The translations under genes and the position numbers were made by a program. Under the pieces are notes generated by a model that worked only from the letters and a program-made list of their open reading frames with translations, was not told where the DNA came from and ran no database searches. From assembly GCF_014648195.1 (NCBI RefSeq), contig NZ_BMQQ01000001.1, positions 42,929-87,871 of the forward strand: 44,943 nucleotides of DNA. Direction: 5' to 3'. Positions 1 through 7,371 of this stretch are shown one piece after another (positions within the stretch are counted from its first letter, which is position 1; every line of letters starts with the position of its first letter). The stretch comes from Streptomyces purpureus. Lineage in GTDB: Bacteria; Actinomycetota; Actinomycetes; Streptomycetales; Streptomycetaceae.

Positions 1-57
1 ACCGACCGCCCGGGCTCAGCCCACCCCCACACCCGCCCCAACGAAAGGGACCCTGGC

Positions 58-708
58 ATGCAGATCGCCGTCCTCCTCTACGACGACTTCACCGTCCTCG
101 ACGCCGTCGGCGCCTACGAGCTGCTCGGGCGGCTGCCCGGCGCCGAGACCGTGTTCGTCGCCAAGGAGACCGGGCCCGTCCGGGGTGACCAGCGCAGTCT
201 TGCCCTGGTCGCCGACAAGACCCTGGCCGAGGTGCCGCACCCCGACATCGTGCTGGTGCCCGGCGGCCCGGGCACCTGGCCGGCCATGGCGGACGAGGAG
301 ATCCTCGCCTGGCTCCGCGAGGCCGACGCCACCAGCACCTGGACGACGTCGGTGTGCACCGGCTCGCTCGTCCTCGCCGCCGCGGGGCTGCTCAAGGGCC
401 GCCGGGCCACCTGCCACTGGCTCTCGCTGGAGGAGCTCGCCGCCAAGGGCACCGAGGCGACCGGTGAGCGGGTGGTCTTCGACGGCAAGTACGTCACGGC
501 CGCCGGTGTCTCCTCCGGCATCGACATGGCGTTGCACCTGCTGGGCCGGATCGCCGGTGACCGGACCGCCCAGATCGTGCAGCTGCTGACCGAGTACGAC
601 CCGCAGCCGCCGTACGACGCGGGCTCGCCGGAGAAGGCCCCGGCCGAAGTGGTGGCGTACTGGCGCGAGCTGGCCCAGCAGTCGGCGGAGGCGCTTCAGA
701 CGTCGTAG
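58..708 (+). CDS. DJ-1/PfpI superfamily protein
   Basis: A 216-residue cytosolic protein with the DJ-1/PfpI (class I glutamine amidotransferase-like) fold. The nucleophile elbow is visible at residues 98-103 (SVCTGS, Cys100), followed by a helix and RATCHW, where His/Trp complete the usual site. The N-terminus (MQIAVLLYDDFTVLD) is typical of isonitrile hydratase-like and AraC-associated members, but there is no DNA-binding domain, so this is the stand-alone enzyme form. The family includes isonitrile hydratases, glyoxalase/deglycase-type enzymes and proteases, and the substrate cannot be read from sequence. The ATG is preceded by AAAGGGACC, an acceptable ribosome site. Its 3' end overlaps the convergent downstream gene by 13 bases. 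Confidence 0.88.
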   Translation: MQIAVLLYDDFTVLDAVGAYELLGRLPGAETVFVAKETGPVRGDQRSLALVADKTLAEVPHPDIVLVPGGPGTWPAMADEEILAWLREADATSTWTTSVCTGSLVLAAAGLLKGRRATCHWLSLEELAAKGTEATGERVVFDGKYVTAAGVSSGIDMALHLLGRIAGDRTAQIVQLLTEYDPQPPYDAGSPEKAPAEVVAYWRELAQQSAEALQTS

Positions 709-1433
709 GTGAAGCGCGGCGCCCTGCGCTCCAGGAAGGCGGCGACCCCCTCCGCGGTGTCGCCGCTGCCGCGCGCCCGCTCCGCCCAGTGCGCGTCCCG
801 GTCGGTGCGGCCGTCCGCGAACTCCTTCGCCGCGGCCTGCGTCAGCAGCGAACGCGCGACCAGGACGCGGGTGAACTCCGCGACCCTGCCGACCAGTTCG
901 CCGGCCGGGAGTACTTCGTCCACCAGACCGGTGCGCAGCGCCCGGCCGGTGTCGATCAACTCGCCGGAGAAGAGGAGGTACTTGGCGGCGGACGGGCCGA
1001 CCAGCGCCACCAGGCGGCGGGTAGAAGAGGACGGGTAGACGATGCCGAGCTTGGCCGGGGTGATCCCGAACAGCGCGCCCTCCTCGGCGAACCGCAGGTC
1101 ACAGGCGGCGGCCAGCTGGCTGCCGCCGCCCACGCAGTAGCCGCGTACGGCGGCGAGGGTCGGCTTGGGGAAGCCGGCCAGCGCCTCCTCGGCCCGGACG
1201 GCGAGGGCCTGCTGCTCGTCGCCGGGCTCCCGTAGCGTCGAGATGTCGGCCCCGGCGCAGAAGGTGGGGCCGGCACCGGTCAGGACCAGAGCCCGTACCG
1301 CCCGGTCGCCGGCGAGCGTGCCGAGGAGCGGCGGCAGCGCCCGCCACATGTCCGCGGTCATGGCGTTGCGCTTGGCGGGGTTGTTGATGACGACCGTGGC
1401 GACGCCGTCCGCGACACTGTGCTCCAACTGCAT
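696..1433 (-). CDS. enoyl-CoA hydratase/isomerase (crotonase) family protein
   Basis: A 245-residue crotonase-fold protein. The CoA-binding/oxyanion-hole signatures are present (FCAGADIS and GYCVGGGSQLAAACD), and the C-terminal helix region is complete. I chose the ATG at 1433 (MQLEHSVADG); an upstream extension in the same frame carries no family similarity and covers the divergent neighbour. At the positions of the two catalytic glutamates of classical hydratase I read PAKLG and AKYLL, so both Glu appear replaced. That is common in crotonase members that are isomerases, dehalogenases or of unknown function, so I would not call it a hydratase. It is divergent from the HdeD gene at 1506 and convergent with the DJ-1 gene. 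Confidence 0.88.
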   Translation of the reverse strand: MQLEHSVADGVATVVINNPAKRNAMTADMWRALPPLLGTLAGDRAVRALVLTGAGPTFCAGADISTLREPGDEQQALAVRAEEALAGFPKPTLAAVRGYCVGGGSQLAAACDLRFAEEGALFGITPAKLGIVYPSSSTRRLVALVGPSAAKYLLFSGELIDTGRALRTGLVDEVLPAGELVGRVAEFTRVLVARSLLTQAAAKEFADGRTDRDAHWAERARGSGDTAEGVAAFLERRAPRFTYDV

Positions 1434-1505
1434 GCGCCGGATGCTATCGGGGCAGGTCGACCGTACGATCGGAAGGGTCACAGGGGGGCTCGCGAGGAGG
1501 CGCGC

Positions 1506-2123
1506 ATGCCCGACCCGACCATGGATCCGGCCCGCGAGGGCAGGCGGCTGAGCCGCAGCTTCGGCTGGCTCGCCCTGCTCGGCGGGGTTCTCGTCGTCGC
1601 CGGGCTCGTCGGCCTCGTCTACACCGGTGTCGCCACGCTCACCTCCATGTGGCTCTTCGGCTGGCTGCTGCTGGTCGGCGGCCTGGTCGGCCTCCTGCAC
1701 GCGGTGCAGAACCGCGGCAGCAGCTTCTTCTGGCTCGGTGTGGTGGTCGCCGCGCTCAACCTCGCGGCGGGTGTCGTCGTGCTGCGCCATCCAGAGGGCA
1801 CGGCCGAGGCGCTGACCATGTTCGCGGCGCTGCTCTTCCTCACCGGCGGGGTGTTCCGGCTGGTCGGCAGTGTGGTGGTGCGCGGACCGCAGTTCGGCTG
1901 GACGCTGCTGCAGGGCGCCTTCGGTCTGCTGCTCGGGCTGCTCGTGCTCTTCGACTGGCCGCACAGCAGCGTCTATGTGCTGGGCACCTTCTTCTCACTG
2001 GCACTGCTCTTCGACGGACTCGGTCTGCTGGCCACCGGCATCGGGGGTCGTCGTATCGTCAGCCTGGTCGCCGACAAGACCTCGAAGCCATCAGACGAAG
2101 AACAGGAACAGTCGCAGGACTGA
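1506..2123 (+). CDS. HdeD/DUF308-type membrane protein
   Basis: A 205-residue integral membrane protein with about six hydrophobic segments, the layout of the HdeD/DUF308 family (paired helices repeated three times). The start ATG at 1506 is set by AGGAGG five bases upstream (1495-1500). The C-terminus is short, acidic and cytosolic (SDEEQEQSQD). In enterobacteria HdeD is linked to acid resistance, but the actinobacterial members have no settled role. No operon partner is apparent: the crotonase gene is divergent and the next gene starts 130 bases downstream. That gap holds a palindrome, GGTCCGGACC, at 2184-2193, flanked by CTGGTC/GACCAG. Confidence 0.82.
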   Translation: MPDPTMDPAREGRRLSRSFGWLALLGGVLVVAGLVGLVYTGVATLTSMWLFGWLLLVGGLVGLLHAVQNRGSSFFWLGVVVAALNLAAGVVVLRHPEGTAEALTMFAALLFLTGGVFRLVGSVVVRGPQFGWTLLQGAFGLLLGLLVLFDWPHSSVYVLGTFFSLALLFDGLGLLATGIGGRRIVSLVADKTSKPSDEEQEQSQD

Positions 2124-2253
2124 CTGCGCCATACGTGTTCGATCAGAAGGCGTCGATAAGTGTCGACTTCTGGTCAGTGGCCCGGTCCGGACCAGCTCAT
2201 TCCCAAGACTCGATTCCGTGGCGACAATCGAGCACGAGGGTGGGAGCCGGACT

Positions 2254-2739
2254 ATGGAGAGCCGCGGGAGCATCCCCGCCCGGCCACCTTCGTACGAAGG
2301 GGTCTGGCGCTTCACCGCCCCCGCGGTCGACGTCTCGGTGCCCCAGGCCCGGCACGCCGTACGCGACCTGCTGAACCGTCAGCGCGTCCCCGCCCACGAC
2401 GACCTCGTCCAGGGGCTGCTGCTGATCGTCTCCGAGCTGGTCACCAACGCCGTGAAACACGCGGCCCTGCTCTCCCCGCAGATCGGGGTCGAGGTGGCGA
2501 TCGGCCCCGAGTGGATCCGCGTCTCCGTCGAGGACAACCACCCCTACCGGCCCAAGGCGCTGGAGGCGGACGACGCCCGCACCGGCGGCCGGGGGCTGCT
2601 GCTGGTGCGGGAGATCGCCCTGGAGGCGGGCGGGGCGTGCGACGTCGAGCACACCGCGAGCGGCGGAAAGATCATCTGGGCCGCACTGCCCCTGTCACCC
2701 CCGGCCTACGGGATCACCAGCCCCCGGCCTGCCCCGTGA
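2254..2739 (+). CDS. ATP-binding anti-sigma-type regulator (RsbW/SpoIIAB-like HATPase)
   Basis: A 161-residue single-domain GHKL ATPase. The N-box (SELVTNAVKHA, about residues 64-74) and the G-boxes (VEDNH and GGRGLLLVREIA) are clear, while no dimerisation/phosphoacceptor domain is present. This is the architecture of the numerous Streptomyces RsbW-like regulators, which bind or phosphorylate anti-sigma antagonists; the partner is not encoded nearby. The ATG at 2254 has GGGAGC seven bases upstream; an earlier in-frame GTG (2218) would add 12 residues of low similarity. The gene overlaps the convergent idi gene by 26 bases at its 3' end. Confidence 0.85.
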   Translation: MESRGSIPARPPSYEGVWRFTAPAVDVSVPQARHAVRDLLNRQRVPAHDDLVQGLLLIVSELVTNAVKHAALLSPQIGVEVAIGPEWIRVSVEDNHPYRPKALEADDARTGGRGLLLVREIALEAGGACDVEHTASGGKIIWAALPLSPPAYGITSPRPAP

Positions 2740-3328
2740 GCTCCTTGACCGCCGGACGCGCCGCGTCCAGGACGGTCATGAACCACGCGGAGAACGGCGC
2801 GGAGGCATGCCGCTCGGCCAGCTCCTCGGCCGTCACGAACGCGGTCTCCTCCACCTCCTCCGGGTCCGGCCGCAGCGGAGCCTGCACCATCCCCACGAAG
2901 AGGTGGTTGAACTCCTGCTCCACCAGCCCCGACGCCGGGTCGGGATGGTTGTAGCGGACCGTGCCCGCCTCGGCGAGCAGCGTCGGCGAGACCCCGAGCT
3001 CCTCGTACGTACGCCGGGCGGCCGCCGCGAACGGCGCCTCACCGGGGTAGGGGTGCCCGCAGCAGGTGTTCGACCAGACGCCGGGGGAGTGGTACTTGCC
3101 CAGCGCACGCCGCTGCAGCAGCAGCCGCCCGGACTCGTCGAAGAGGAACACGGAGAACGCCCGGTGCAGCTGCCCGGGTGCCTGGTGGGCGGCGAGCTTC
3201 TCCGCCGTTCCGATGGTGTTGCCGTCCTCGTCGACCAGTTCGAGCATGATCGACGGATCGGCCCCGTTCGACGGCTGCGTTCCGTTCGACGACGAGCTGT
3301 GTGCCACGGGGGCTGGTGTGGTCGGCAT
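2714..3328 (-). CDS. idi: type 1 isopentenyl-diphosphate delta-isomerase
   Basis: Interconverts isopentenyl and dimethylallyl diphosphate, the C5 units that feed the squalene/hopanoid operon about 11 kb away. It is a 204-residue Nudix-fold protein. The catalytic Cys lies in SNTCCGHPYPGE and the catalytic Glu region is EQEFNHLF; the Nudix-like helix follows in RRTYEELGV. The N-terminal 25 residues are low-complexity, as is common in actinobacterial Idi. I chose the ATG at 3328 (MPTTPAP) because GAAGG sits about 7 bases upstream; ATGs further up (MGMP, MRRM) are less well spaced. It has its own promoter region and is not part of the hopanoid operon. Confidence 0.93.
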   Translation of the reverse strand: MPTTPAPVAHSSSSNGTQPSNGADPSIMLELVDEDGNTIGTAEKLAAHQAPGQLHRAFSVFLFDESGRLLLQRRALGKYHSPGVWSNTCCGHPYPGEAPFAAAARRTYEELGVSPTLLAEAGTVRYNHPDPASGLVEQEFNHLFVGMVQAPLRPDPEEVEETAFVTAEELAERHASAPFSAWFMTVLDAARPAVKELTGQAGGW

Positions 3329-3421
3329 ACCCATCCTTCGCATCGGTCCTCGGCCCTGTCGGGCCATCTCAGTCTGCCGCACAAAACCGGCTTGTCCGTA
3401 CTTGGCCTGCCGGGCATGTCC

Positions 3422-3453
3422 CCCCCGCGCCGCGCCGGAGCGCGGCGCGGGGG
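3422..3453 (-). terminator. strong GC hairpin terminator
   Basis: A perfect 14-bp stem (3422-3435 with 3440-3453) closed by the tetraloop CGGA, eight bases past the stop of the methyltransferase-acetyltransferase gene on the minus strand. There is no T-run, which is usual for Streptomyces. Confidence 0.75.
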
Positions 3454-3460
3454 AACCCGG

Positions 3461-4750
3461 TCAGACCCCGAAGGCCGCCGGATAGGTGATCGTTCCCGTG
3501 GGCAGTGGCCCGGAACCACGCCCCGCCACGTCGAGCGGGAGCGCCATCATGGCCTCGTCCGGGACCTCGAACGGCGCCAGGATGCCGAAGCGGGACGCCG
3601 GAGTGAAGCCGAACCTCGGGTAGTAGTCCGGATGTCCGAGCACCAGCACCAGCCGCTCACCGGCGAGCCGCGCCGCGTCCAGGACGGCCCGGACCACCGC
3701 CTGTCCGGCACCGGTGCGCTGATGGGCCGGGGCCACCGAGACCGGCGCCAGCGCCGCCGCCGGAGCCCCGTCCACCCAACACCGGGTGATCAGGGCGTAC
3801 GCGGCGACCGTGCCGTCTGGGGGTCCCCCCACGCCGCAGGGCGTAGGGGGAGCCTCCGCCACGTACGAAAGCCCGGGCAGCCAGGCCGACTCGTCGGCGC
3901 GCAGGGCGTCGACCAGCGTGGCCTCCTCCGGCGTCGGGAAGGCGGCCGCGTTGACCAGGCGTACGGCGCCGATGTCCGCGACCGTCTCCGGACGGGTGCG
4001 CCACCTCTCGTCGGCGCGGCGCAGCACATAACCGGTGTAGCCGTACTCGGTGCCGTGGTCACGGCGCACGGCGATCTCCGCGCGGGTCGCGGCGAGCGCC
4101 TCGGCCATGCCGGGCGCCGCCGGGTCGGCGGCATCGGCCCGCGCGCCGAGCGGACCGTAGTACTCCTCCCAGTCGGACTCCGGCTGCCCCACCACCCCGA
4201 GGACGTGGTAGCCGGCGGCGACCGCCGCCGCGGTGTTCTCGGCGGTCGTGCGCAGGGAGTAGTGCGCGTCCCAGAACGCGCGGACCTCCGGCCCCGGGTC
4301 GGGGACGGTCCACTCGCACTCGGTGACCACGAGGATCCCGCCGGGTGCGAGCAGCCGGCGCCAGGAGCGCAGGGCGGTGTCGAAACCGATCGAGTAGGCC
4401 GAGCTCTCCGCCCAGACGAGGTCGAAGGACCCGTCCTCGTAGGGCAGTTCGCCCATGTCGGCGTTGACGGCGGTGACGGCGTCACCGAGCCCGCGATCGG
4501 CGGCGGCCCGCCGCAGTTCGTCGAGGAACGGCTCGTGCAGATCCACCGCCGTCACCCGCGCACCGGCCTCCTCGGCGAGCAGCAGCGCGCTGCGGCCCGG
4601 GCCGCAGCCCAGGTCGAGGACGCGCGGCCGCTGCGGCAGGGGGCCCGCGAGCGAGAGCAGACGGCGGGTGGTGTCGTCGGAACCGGGACCCTGCCGCGGA
4701 AGACCGTGGTGCAGGGTGAAGAAAGCGTGTACGGAAGCGTTGTCGGACAA
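3461..4750 (-). CDS. SAM methyltransferase - GNAT acetyltransferase fusion
   Basis: A 429-residue two-domain protein. Residues ~1-245 form a class I SAM-dependent methyltransferase: motif I is VLDLGCGPGRS (residues ~44-54), the acidic post-II residue is in VTAVDLHEP, and motif IV is in SFDLVWAESS. Residues ~255-429 form a GNAT N-acetyltransferase of the YhbS type, with the acetyl-CoA loop in VAPAHQRTGAGQAVV and a YYPRFGF segment. The start appears to be TTG (MSDNAS), with AAGGG about nine bases upstream; no ATG or GTG is available nearby. A Streptomyces-type repeat is inserted in frame in the acetyltransferase half (3819-3852). Substrates are unknown; such fusions may modify a single small molecule twice. 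Confidence 0.85.
   Translation of the reverse strand: MSDNASVHAFFTLHHGLPRQGPGSDDTTRRLLSLAGPLPQRPRVLDLGCGPGRSALLLAEEAGARVTAVDLHEPFLDELRRAAADRGLGDAVTAVNADMGELPYEDGSFDLVWAESSAYSIGFDTALRSWRRLLAPGGILVVTECEWTVPDPGPEVRAFWDAHYSLRTTAENTAAAVAAGYHVLGVVGQPESDWEEYYGPLGARADAADPAAPGMAEALAATRAEIAVRRDHGTEYGYTGYVLRRADERWRTRPETVADIGAVRLVNAAAFPTPEEATLVDALRADESAWLPGLSYVAEAPPTPCGVGGPPDGTVAAYALITRCWVDGAPAAALAPVSVAPAHQRTGAGQAVVRAVLDAARLAGERLVLVLGHPDYYPRFGFTPASRFGILAPFEVPDEAMMALPLDVAGRGSGPLPTGTITYPAAFGV
3819..3852. repeat. palindromic GC repeat inserted inside a coding region
   Basis: GGGGGTCCCCC is followed by an 11-bp stem (3825-3835 with 3840-3850, one mismatch, loop GCAG). The form GGGGGTCCCCC...GTAGGGGGAG looks like the short dispersed repeats I know from Streptomyces intergenic regions. 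Here it lies in frame and encodes the Pro/Gly-rich stretch PPTPCGVGGPP between two beta strands of the acetyltransferase domain. Confidence 0.55.
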
Positions 4751-4801
4751 CGTGGGAAACCCTTGGGTGAAGCGGGCCCCGGCCGACGTGCCGAAGTCAG
4801 G

Positions 4802-4876
4802 TCAGCCGGAGACCCGGAAGCCGAAGTCGATGCTGATCCGGGCGCTGCGCTGGGCAGCTTTCACCGCGACGGTCAT
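4802..4876 (-). CDS. possible 24-residue leader peptide
   Basis: A very short ORF, ATG at 4876 to TGA at 4802-4804, with AGGAG nine bases before the start. The product is basic (about five Arg/Lys) and ends IDFGFRVSG. It lies 51 bases upstream of the TTG start of the methyltransferase-acetyltransferase gene, in the same orientation, and just downstream of three tandem TGACGT units (4899-4918). The good ribosome site and position suggest a leader peptide or small regulatory ORF, but I do not recognise the sequence and it may be chance. Confidence 0.4.
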   Translation of the reverse strand: MTVAVKAAQRSARISIDFGFRVSG

Positions 4877-4898
4877 CAACCTCAGCTCCTCTCACACC

Positions 4899-4918
4899 AC
4901 GTCACACGTCATACGTCA
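4899..4918 (-). promoter_or_regulatory. three tandem TGACGT repeats, 7-bp period
   Basis: ACGTCA occurs at 4899, 4906 and 4913 (TGACGT when read on the minus strand) with an exact 7-bp step, immediately upstream of the 24-residue ORF. It could be a direct-repeat binding site in the promoter of the methyltransferase gene. No convincing -10 box was seen. Confidence 0.35.
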
Positions 4919-4975
4919 CACGGGCGTACGACTTTGTCAGCCTAACAGCGGCAGATGCCGGGTGAGCGGCGGCCG

Positions 4976-5917
4976 TCAGTGGCAGAGCTTCGCCTCGTGC
5001 GCGGCATGACCGCTCGGCTCCAGCTGGAAGGTGCAGTGCTCCACGTCGAAGTGGTCGCCGAGGCAGCCCTGGAGGTCGTGGAGCAGCTTCTCGTGCCCGA
5101 CGGAGTCCAGCACCTCCTGGGCCACGACCACGTGCGCGGAGAGCACCGGCATCCCGGAGGTGATGGTCCAGGCGTGCAGGTCGTGGATGTCCTCCACGCC
5201 GGGCAGCGCCAGTATGTGGGCCCGTACCTCCGCCATGTCCACGCCCTTGGGCGCCGCCTCCAGGAGCACGTCCAGCGTCTCGCGCAGCAGCTTGAGCGTG
5301 CGCGGCACGATCATCAGGCCGATCACCAGCGAGGCGATCGGGTCCGCCGCCTGCCAGCCGGTGGCCAGGATGATCCCGGCCGCGACCAGGACCGTCACCG
5401 AACCCAGCGCGTCCGCCAGCACCTCCAGATAGGCGCCGCGCACATTGAGGCTCTCCTTCTGGCCCTTCACCAGCAGCGAGAGGGAGACCATGTTGGCGAC
5501 CAGGCCCACGAGCGCGAACACGATGGCCACACCGCCCTTGGTCTCGGCCGGTTCGATGAACCGCTGGACGGCCTCGAACAGCACATAGCCACCGACGCCG
5601 AGCAGCAGCAGACAGTTGGCGAGCGCGGCGAGGATCTCGGCGCGGGCGAAGCCGAAGGTGCGGTTCCCGCTCGGGGGCCGGTTGGCGAAGTGGATCGCCA
5701 GCAGGGCCATCGCGAGGCCGACCGCGTCCGTCGCCATGTGCGCGGCGTCGGCGATCAGGGCCAGGGAGTCGGCGACGATGCCGCCGACGATCTCGACGAC
5801 CATCACGGACAGCGTGATCGACAGTGCGATCCGCAGCCGCACCTTGTAGGCATTGGCGGCGGTGCCGGTGGGCACCGGCCCGCCGTGTGTATGCCCGTGG
5901 TCGTGCCCAGCCCCCAT
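4976..5917 (-). CDS. cation diffusion facilitator metal exporter
   Basis: A 313-residue CDF-family proton/metal antiporter of the plasma membrane, probably exporting Zn2+ or Co2+. The His-rich N-terminus (GHDHGHTHGG), six membrane segments and the cytoplasmic C-terminal domain (ending in DVEHCTFQLEP) are all seen. The TM2 metal site is HMATD (HxxxD); in TM5 the matching motif is EVLAD, with Glu where ZitB/CzcD have His. This variant may shift metal preference. The ATG at 5917 is fixed by AGGAGG six bases upstream; the frame stays open further upstream, but without a start of that quality. galE lies upstream in the same direction, separated by a large inverted repeat. Confidence 0.92.
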   Translation of the reverse strand: MGAGHDHGHTHGGPVPTGTAANAYKVRLRIALSITLSVMVVEIVGGIVADSLALIADAAHMATDAVGLAMALLAIHFANRPPSGNRTFGFARAEILAALANCLLLLGVGGYVLFEAVQRFIEPAETKGGVAIVFALVGLVANMVSLSLLVKGQKESLNVRGAYLEVLADALGSVTVLVAAGIILATGWQAADPIASLVIGLMIVPRTLKLLRETLDVLLEAAPKGVDMAEVRAHILALPGVEDIHDLHAWTITSGMPVLSAHVVVAQEVLDSVGHEKLLHDLQGCLGDHFDVEHCTFQLEPSGHAAHEAKLCH

Positions 5918-6016
5918 GAGGCGCCTCCTGGTCGACGGAAAAAATCTCCTACGGCCAACGAGTGAACTACGGGTGGGGGGTATGCGCAAGCCGACGTTGA
6001 ACACCGTTGTCATATG

Positions 6017-6085
6017 CTCTGACCTGCGGTTATGTCCTCCGGTGTGCCTTCGGTCGATGTCCTGCGGCGTGTCCGCAGGTCAGAG
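6017..6085 (-). promoter_or_regulatory. 13-bp perfect inverted repeat between galE and the CDF gene
   Basis: CTCTGACCTGCGG (6017-6029) pairs perfectly with CCGCAGGTCAGAG (6073-6085) across a 43-base spacer. It follows galE by 11 bases and precedes the CDF start by 99 bases on the same strand. It could be a galE terminator, a structured leader of the exporter mRNA or a bipartite operator. A C-tract, CATACCCCCCACCC, lies further into the leader (around 5975-5990) and resembles half of a CsoR-type copper/metal operator. Confidence 0.5.
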
Positions 6086-6096
6086 CCCCGGAACGA

Positions 6097-7089
6097 TCAG
6101 GCGGGGGCGGTGTGACCGTGGGAGGCCCGGTGCAGACACCAGCCCTCCCACGCCGACTCCACCATCTCGCGCACCCCGCGCGAGGCGGTCCAGCCGAGCT
6201 CCTCGGCGGTCTTGTCCACGGACGCCACCGCCCGCGCCGCGTCACCCGGGCGCCGCGGGGACACCACCGGCGCGTGCCGGCTCCCGGTGACCTCGGTCAC
6301 CAGATCGCCGAGCTCCCGCACCGACACCCCGTCACCGCGGCCGATGTTCAGCGTCAGATCGCCCGCCCCGGACCGCTCGGCCAGCCGCCGCGCCGTCGCC
6401 AGATGCGCCTCGGCGAGATCGGCGACATGGATGTAGTCCCGGACGCAGGTGCCGTCCGGCGTCGGATAGTCCGCGCCGAAGATCCGCGGCGCCTCACCAC
6501 GGGTGATCCGGTCGAAGTACATCGGGATGATGTTGAACACCCCGGTGTCCGCCAGCTCCGGGCGCCCCGCGCCCGCCACGTTGAAGTACCGCAGACAGGC
6601 CGTCGCGATGCCATGCGCCTGGCCCGTCGCCCGGACCAGCCACTCGCCGGCCAGCTTCGTCTCCCCGTAGGGGTTGATCGGCGCCGCCGGGGTGTCCTCG
6701 GTGATCAGCTCCACGTCCGGGACGCCGTAGACCGCCGCCGAGGAGGAGAAGAGGAACCGCTCGACCCCGGCCGCCGCCACCGCTTCGAGCAGCAGGGTCA
6801 ACCCGTGCACGTTCTCCCGGTAGTACCGCAGCGGCTGCGCCACGGACTCACCCACCTGCTTCTTCGCCGCGAGATGCACCACACCGCTCACCTCGTGAGC
6901 GGCGAGCGTCCGCGCGACCAGCTCCTGGTCGGCGATCGAGCCGTGGACGAGCGGCACACCGGCCGGCAGCCGCCCGGACACCCCGGTCGACAGATCGTCG
7001 AGCACGACGACCTGCTCACCGGCCTCCGCCATGGCCCATGCCACATGGGCCCCGATGTAGCCGGCCCCGCCCGTGATCAGCCAAGTCAT
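6097..7089 (-). CDS. galE: UDP-glucose 4-epimerase
   Basis: A 330-residue extended short-chain dehydrogenase that interconverts UDP-glucose and UDP-galactose in the cytosol. The NAD-binding GGAGYIG motif is at residues ~6-12, the catalytic Ser sits in FSSSAAVYG, and Tyr/Lys form YGETK. The substrate segment NVAGA and the C-terminal LGW helix are present; length matches the family (about 330). I start at the ATG giving MTWLITGG; an ATG four codons earlier is possible and neither has a strong ribosome site. The gene is divergent from the CDP-alcohol/glycosyltransferase run at 7372, so it may supply UDP-galactose to that pathway (inference). Confidence 0.92.
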   Translation of the reverse strand: MTWLITGGAGYIGAHVAWAMAEAGEQVVVLDDLSTGVSGRLPAGVPLVHGSIADQELVARTLAAHEVSGVVHLAAKKQVGESVAQPLRYYRENVHGLTLLLEAVAAAGVERFLFSSSAAVYGVPDVELITEDTPAAPINPYGETKLAGEWLVRATGQAHGIATACLRYFNVAGAGRPELADTGVFNIIPMYFDRITRGEAPRIFGADYPTPDGTCVRDYIHVADLAEAHLATARRLAERSGAGDLTLNIGRGDGVSVRELGDLVTEVTGSRHAPVVSPRRPGDAARAVASVDKTAEELGWTASRGVREMVESAWEGWCLHRASHGHTAPA

Positions 7090-7371
7090 GCCCGTCAGCA
7101 TACGGGGCGGCCCGTCGCGGACGCCGGGCCTCCGGGGGCCCGCCCTGGGGGCGGGTTTGGAGCGCGAGGCGGTGATCAACGATGATGATCCCTCCGGTTC
7201 CCGGGCCGCCGCCGCGTCCGCGGTCCCGGTGAACGGGTGGGGCCGCGGACCGGAAAACCTCGGTGAACTCGACCTTCCGTTCATCCGATAGCCTCAGCCG
7301 ACGCGCCGCCGCCCGGACCGTGGGCCGAGCCGCCGTGGACCAGCCCTGTCAGCTCCAAGGAGTGAGTTCCT
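7090..7371. other. divergent intergenic region, galE / CDP-alcohol operon
   Basis: A 282-base non-coding gap holding both promoters. The only element I can place is TAGCCT at 7289-7294 as a possible plus-strand -10 box without a clear -35. A good ribosome site AAGGAG is at 7357-7362, nine bases before the CTG at 7372. Confidence 0.4.

Noticed and set aside
1434..1964. Upstream extension of the crotonase reading frame to 422 residues
   Set aside because: The added part is charged low-complexity and covers the HdeD gene; family similarity begins at MQLEHSVADG.
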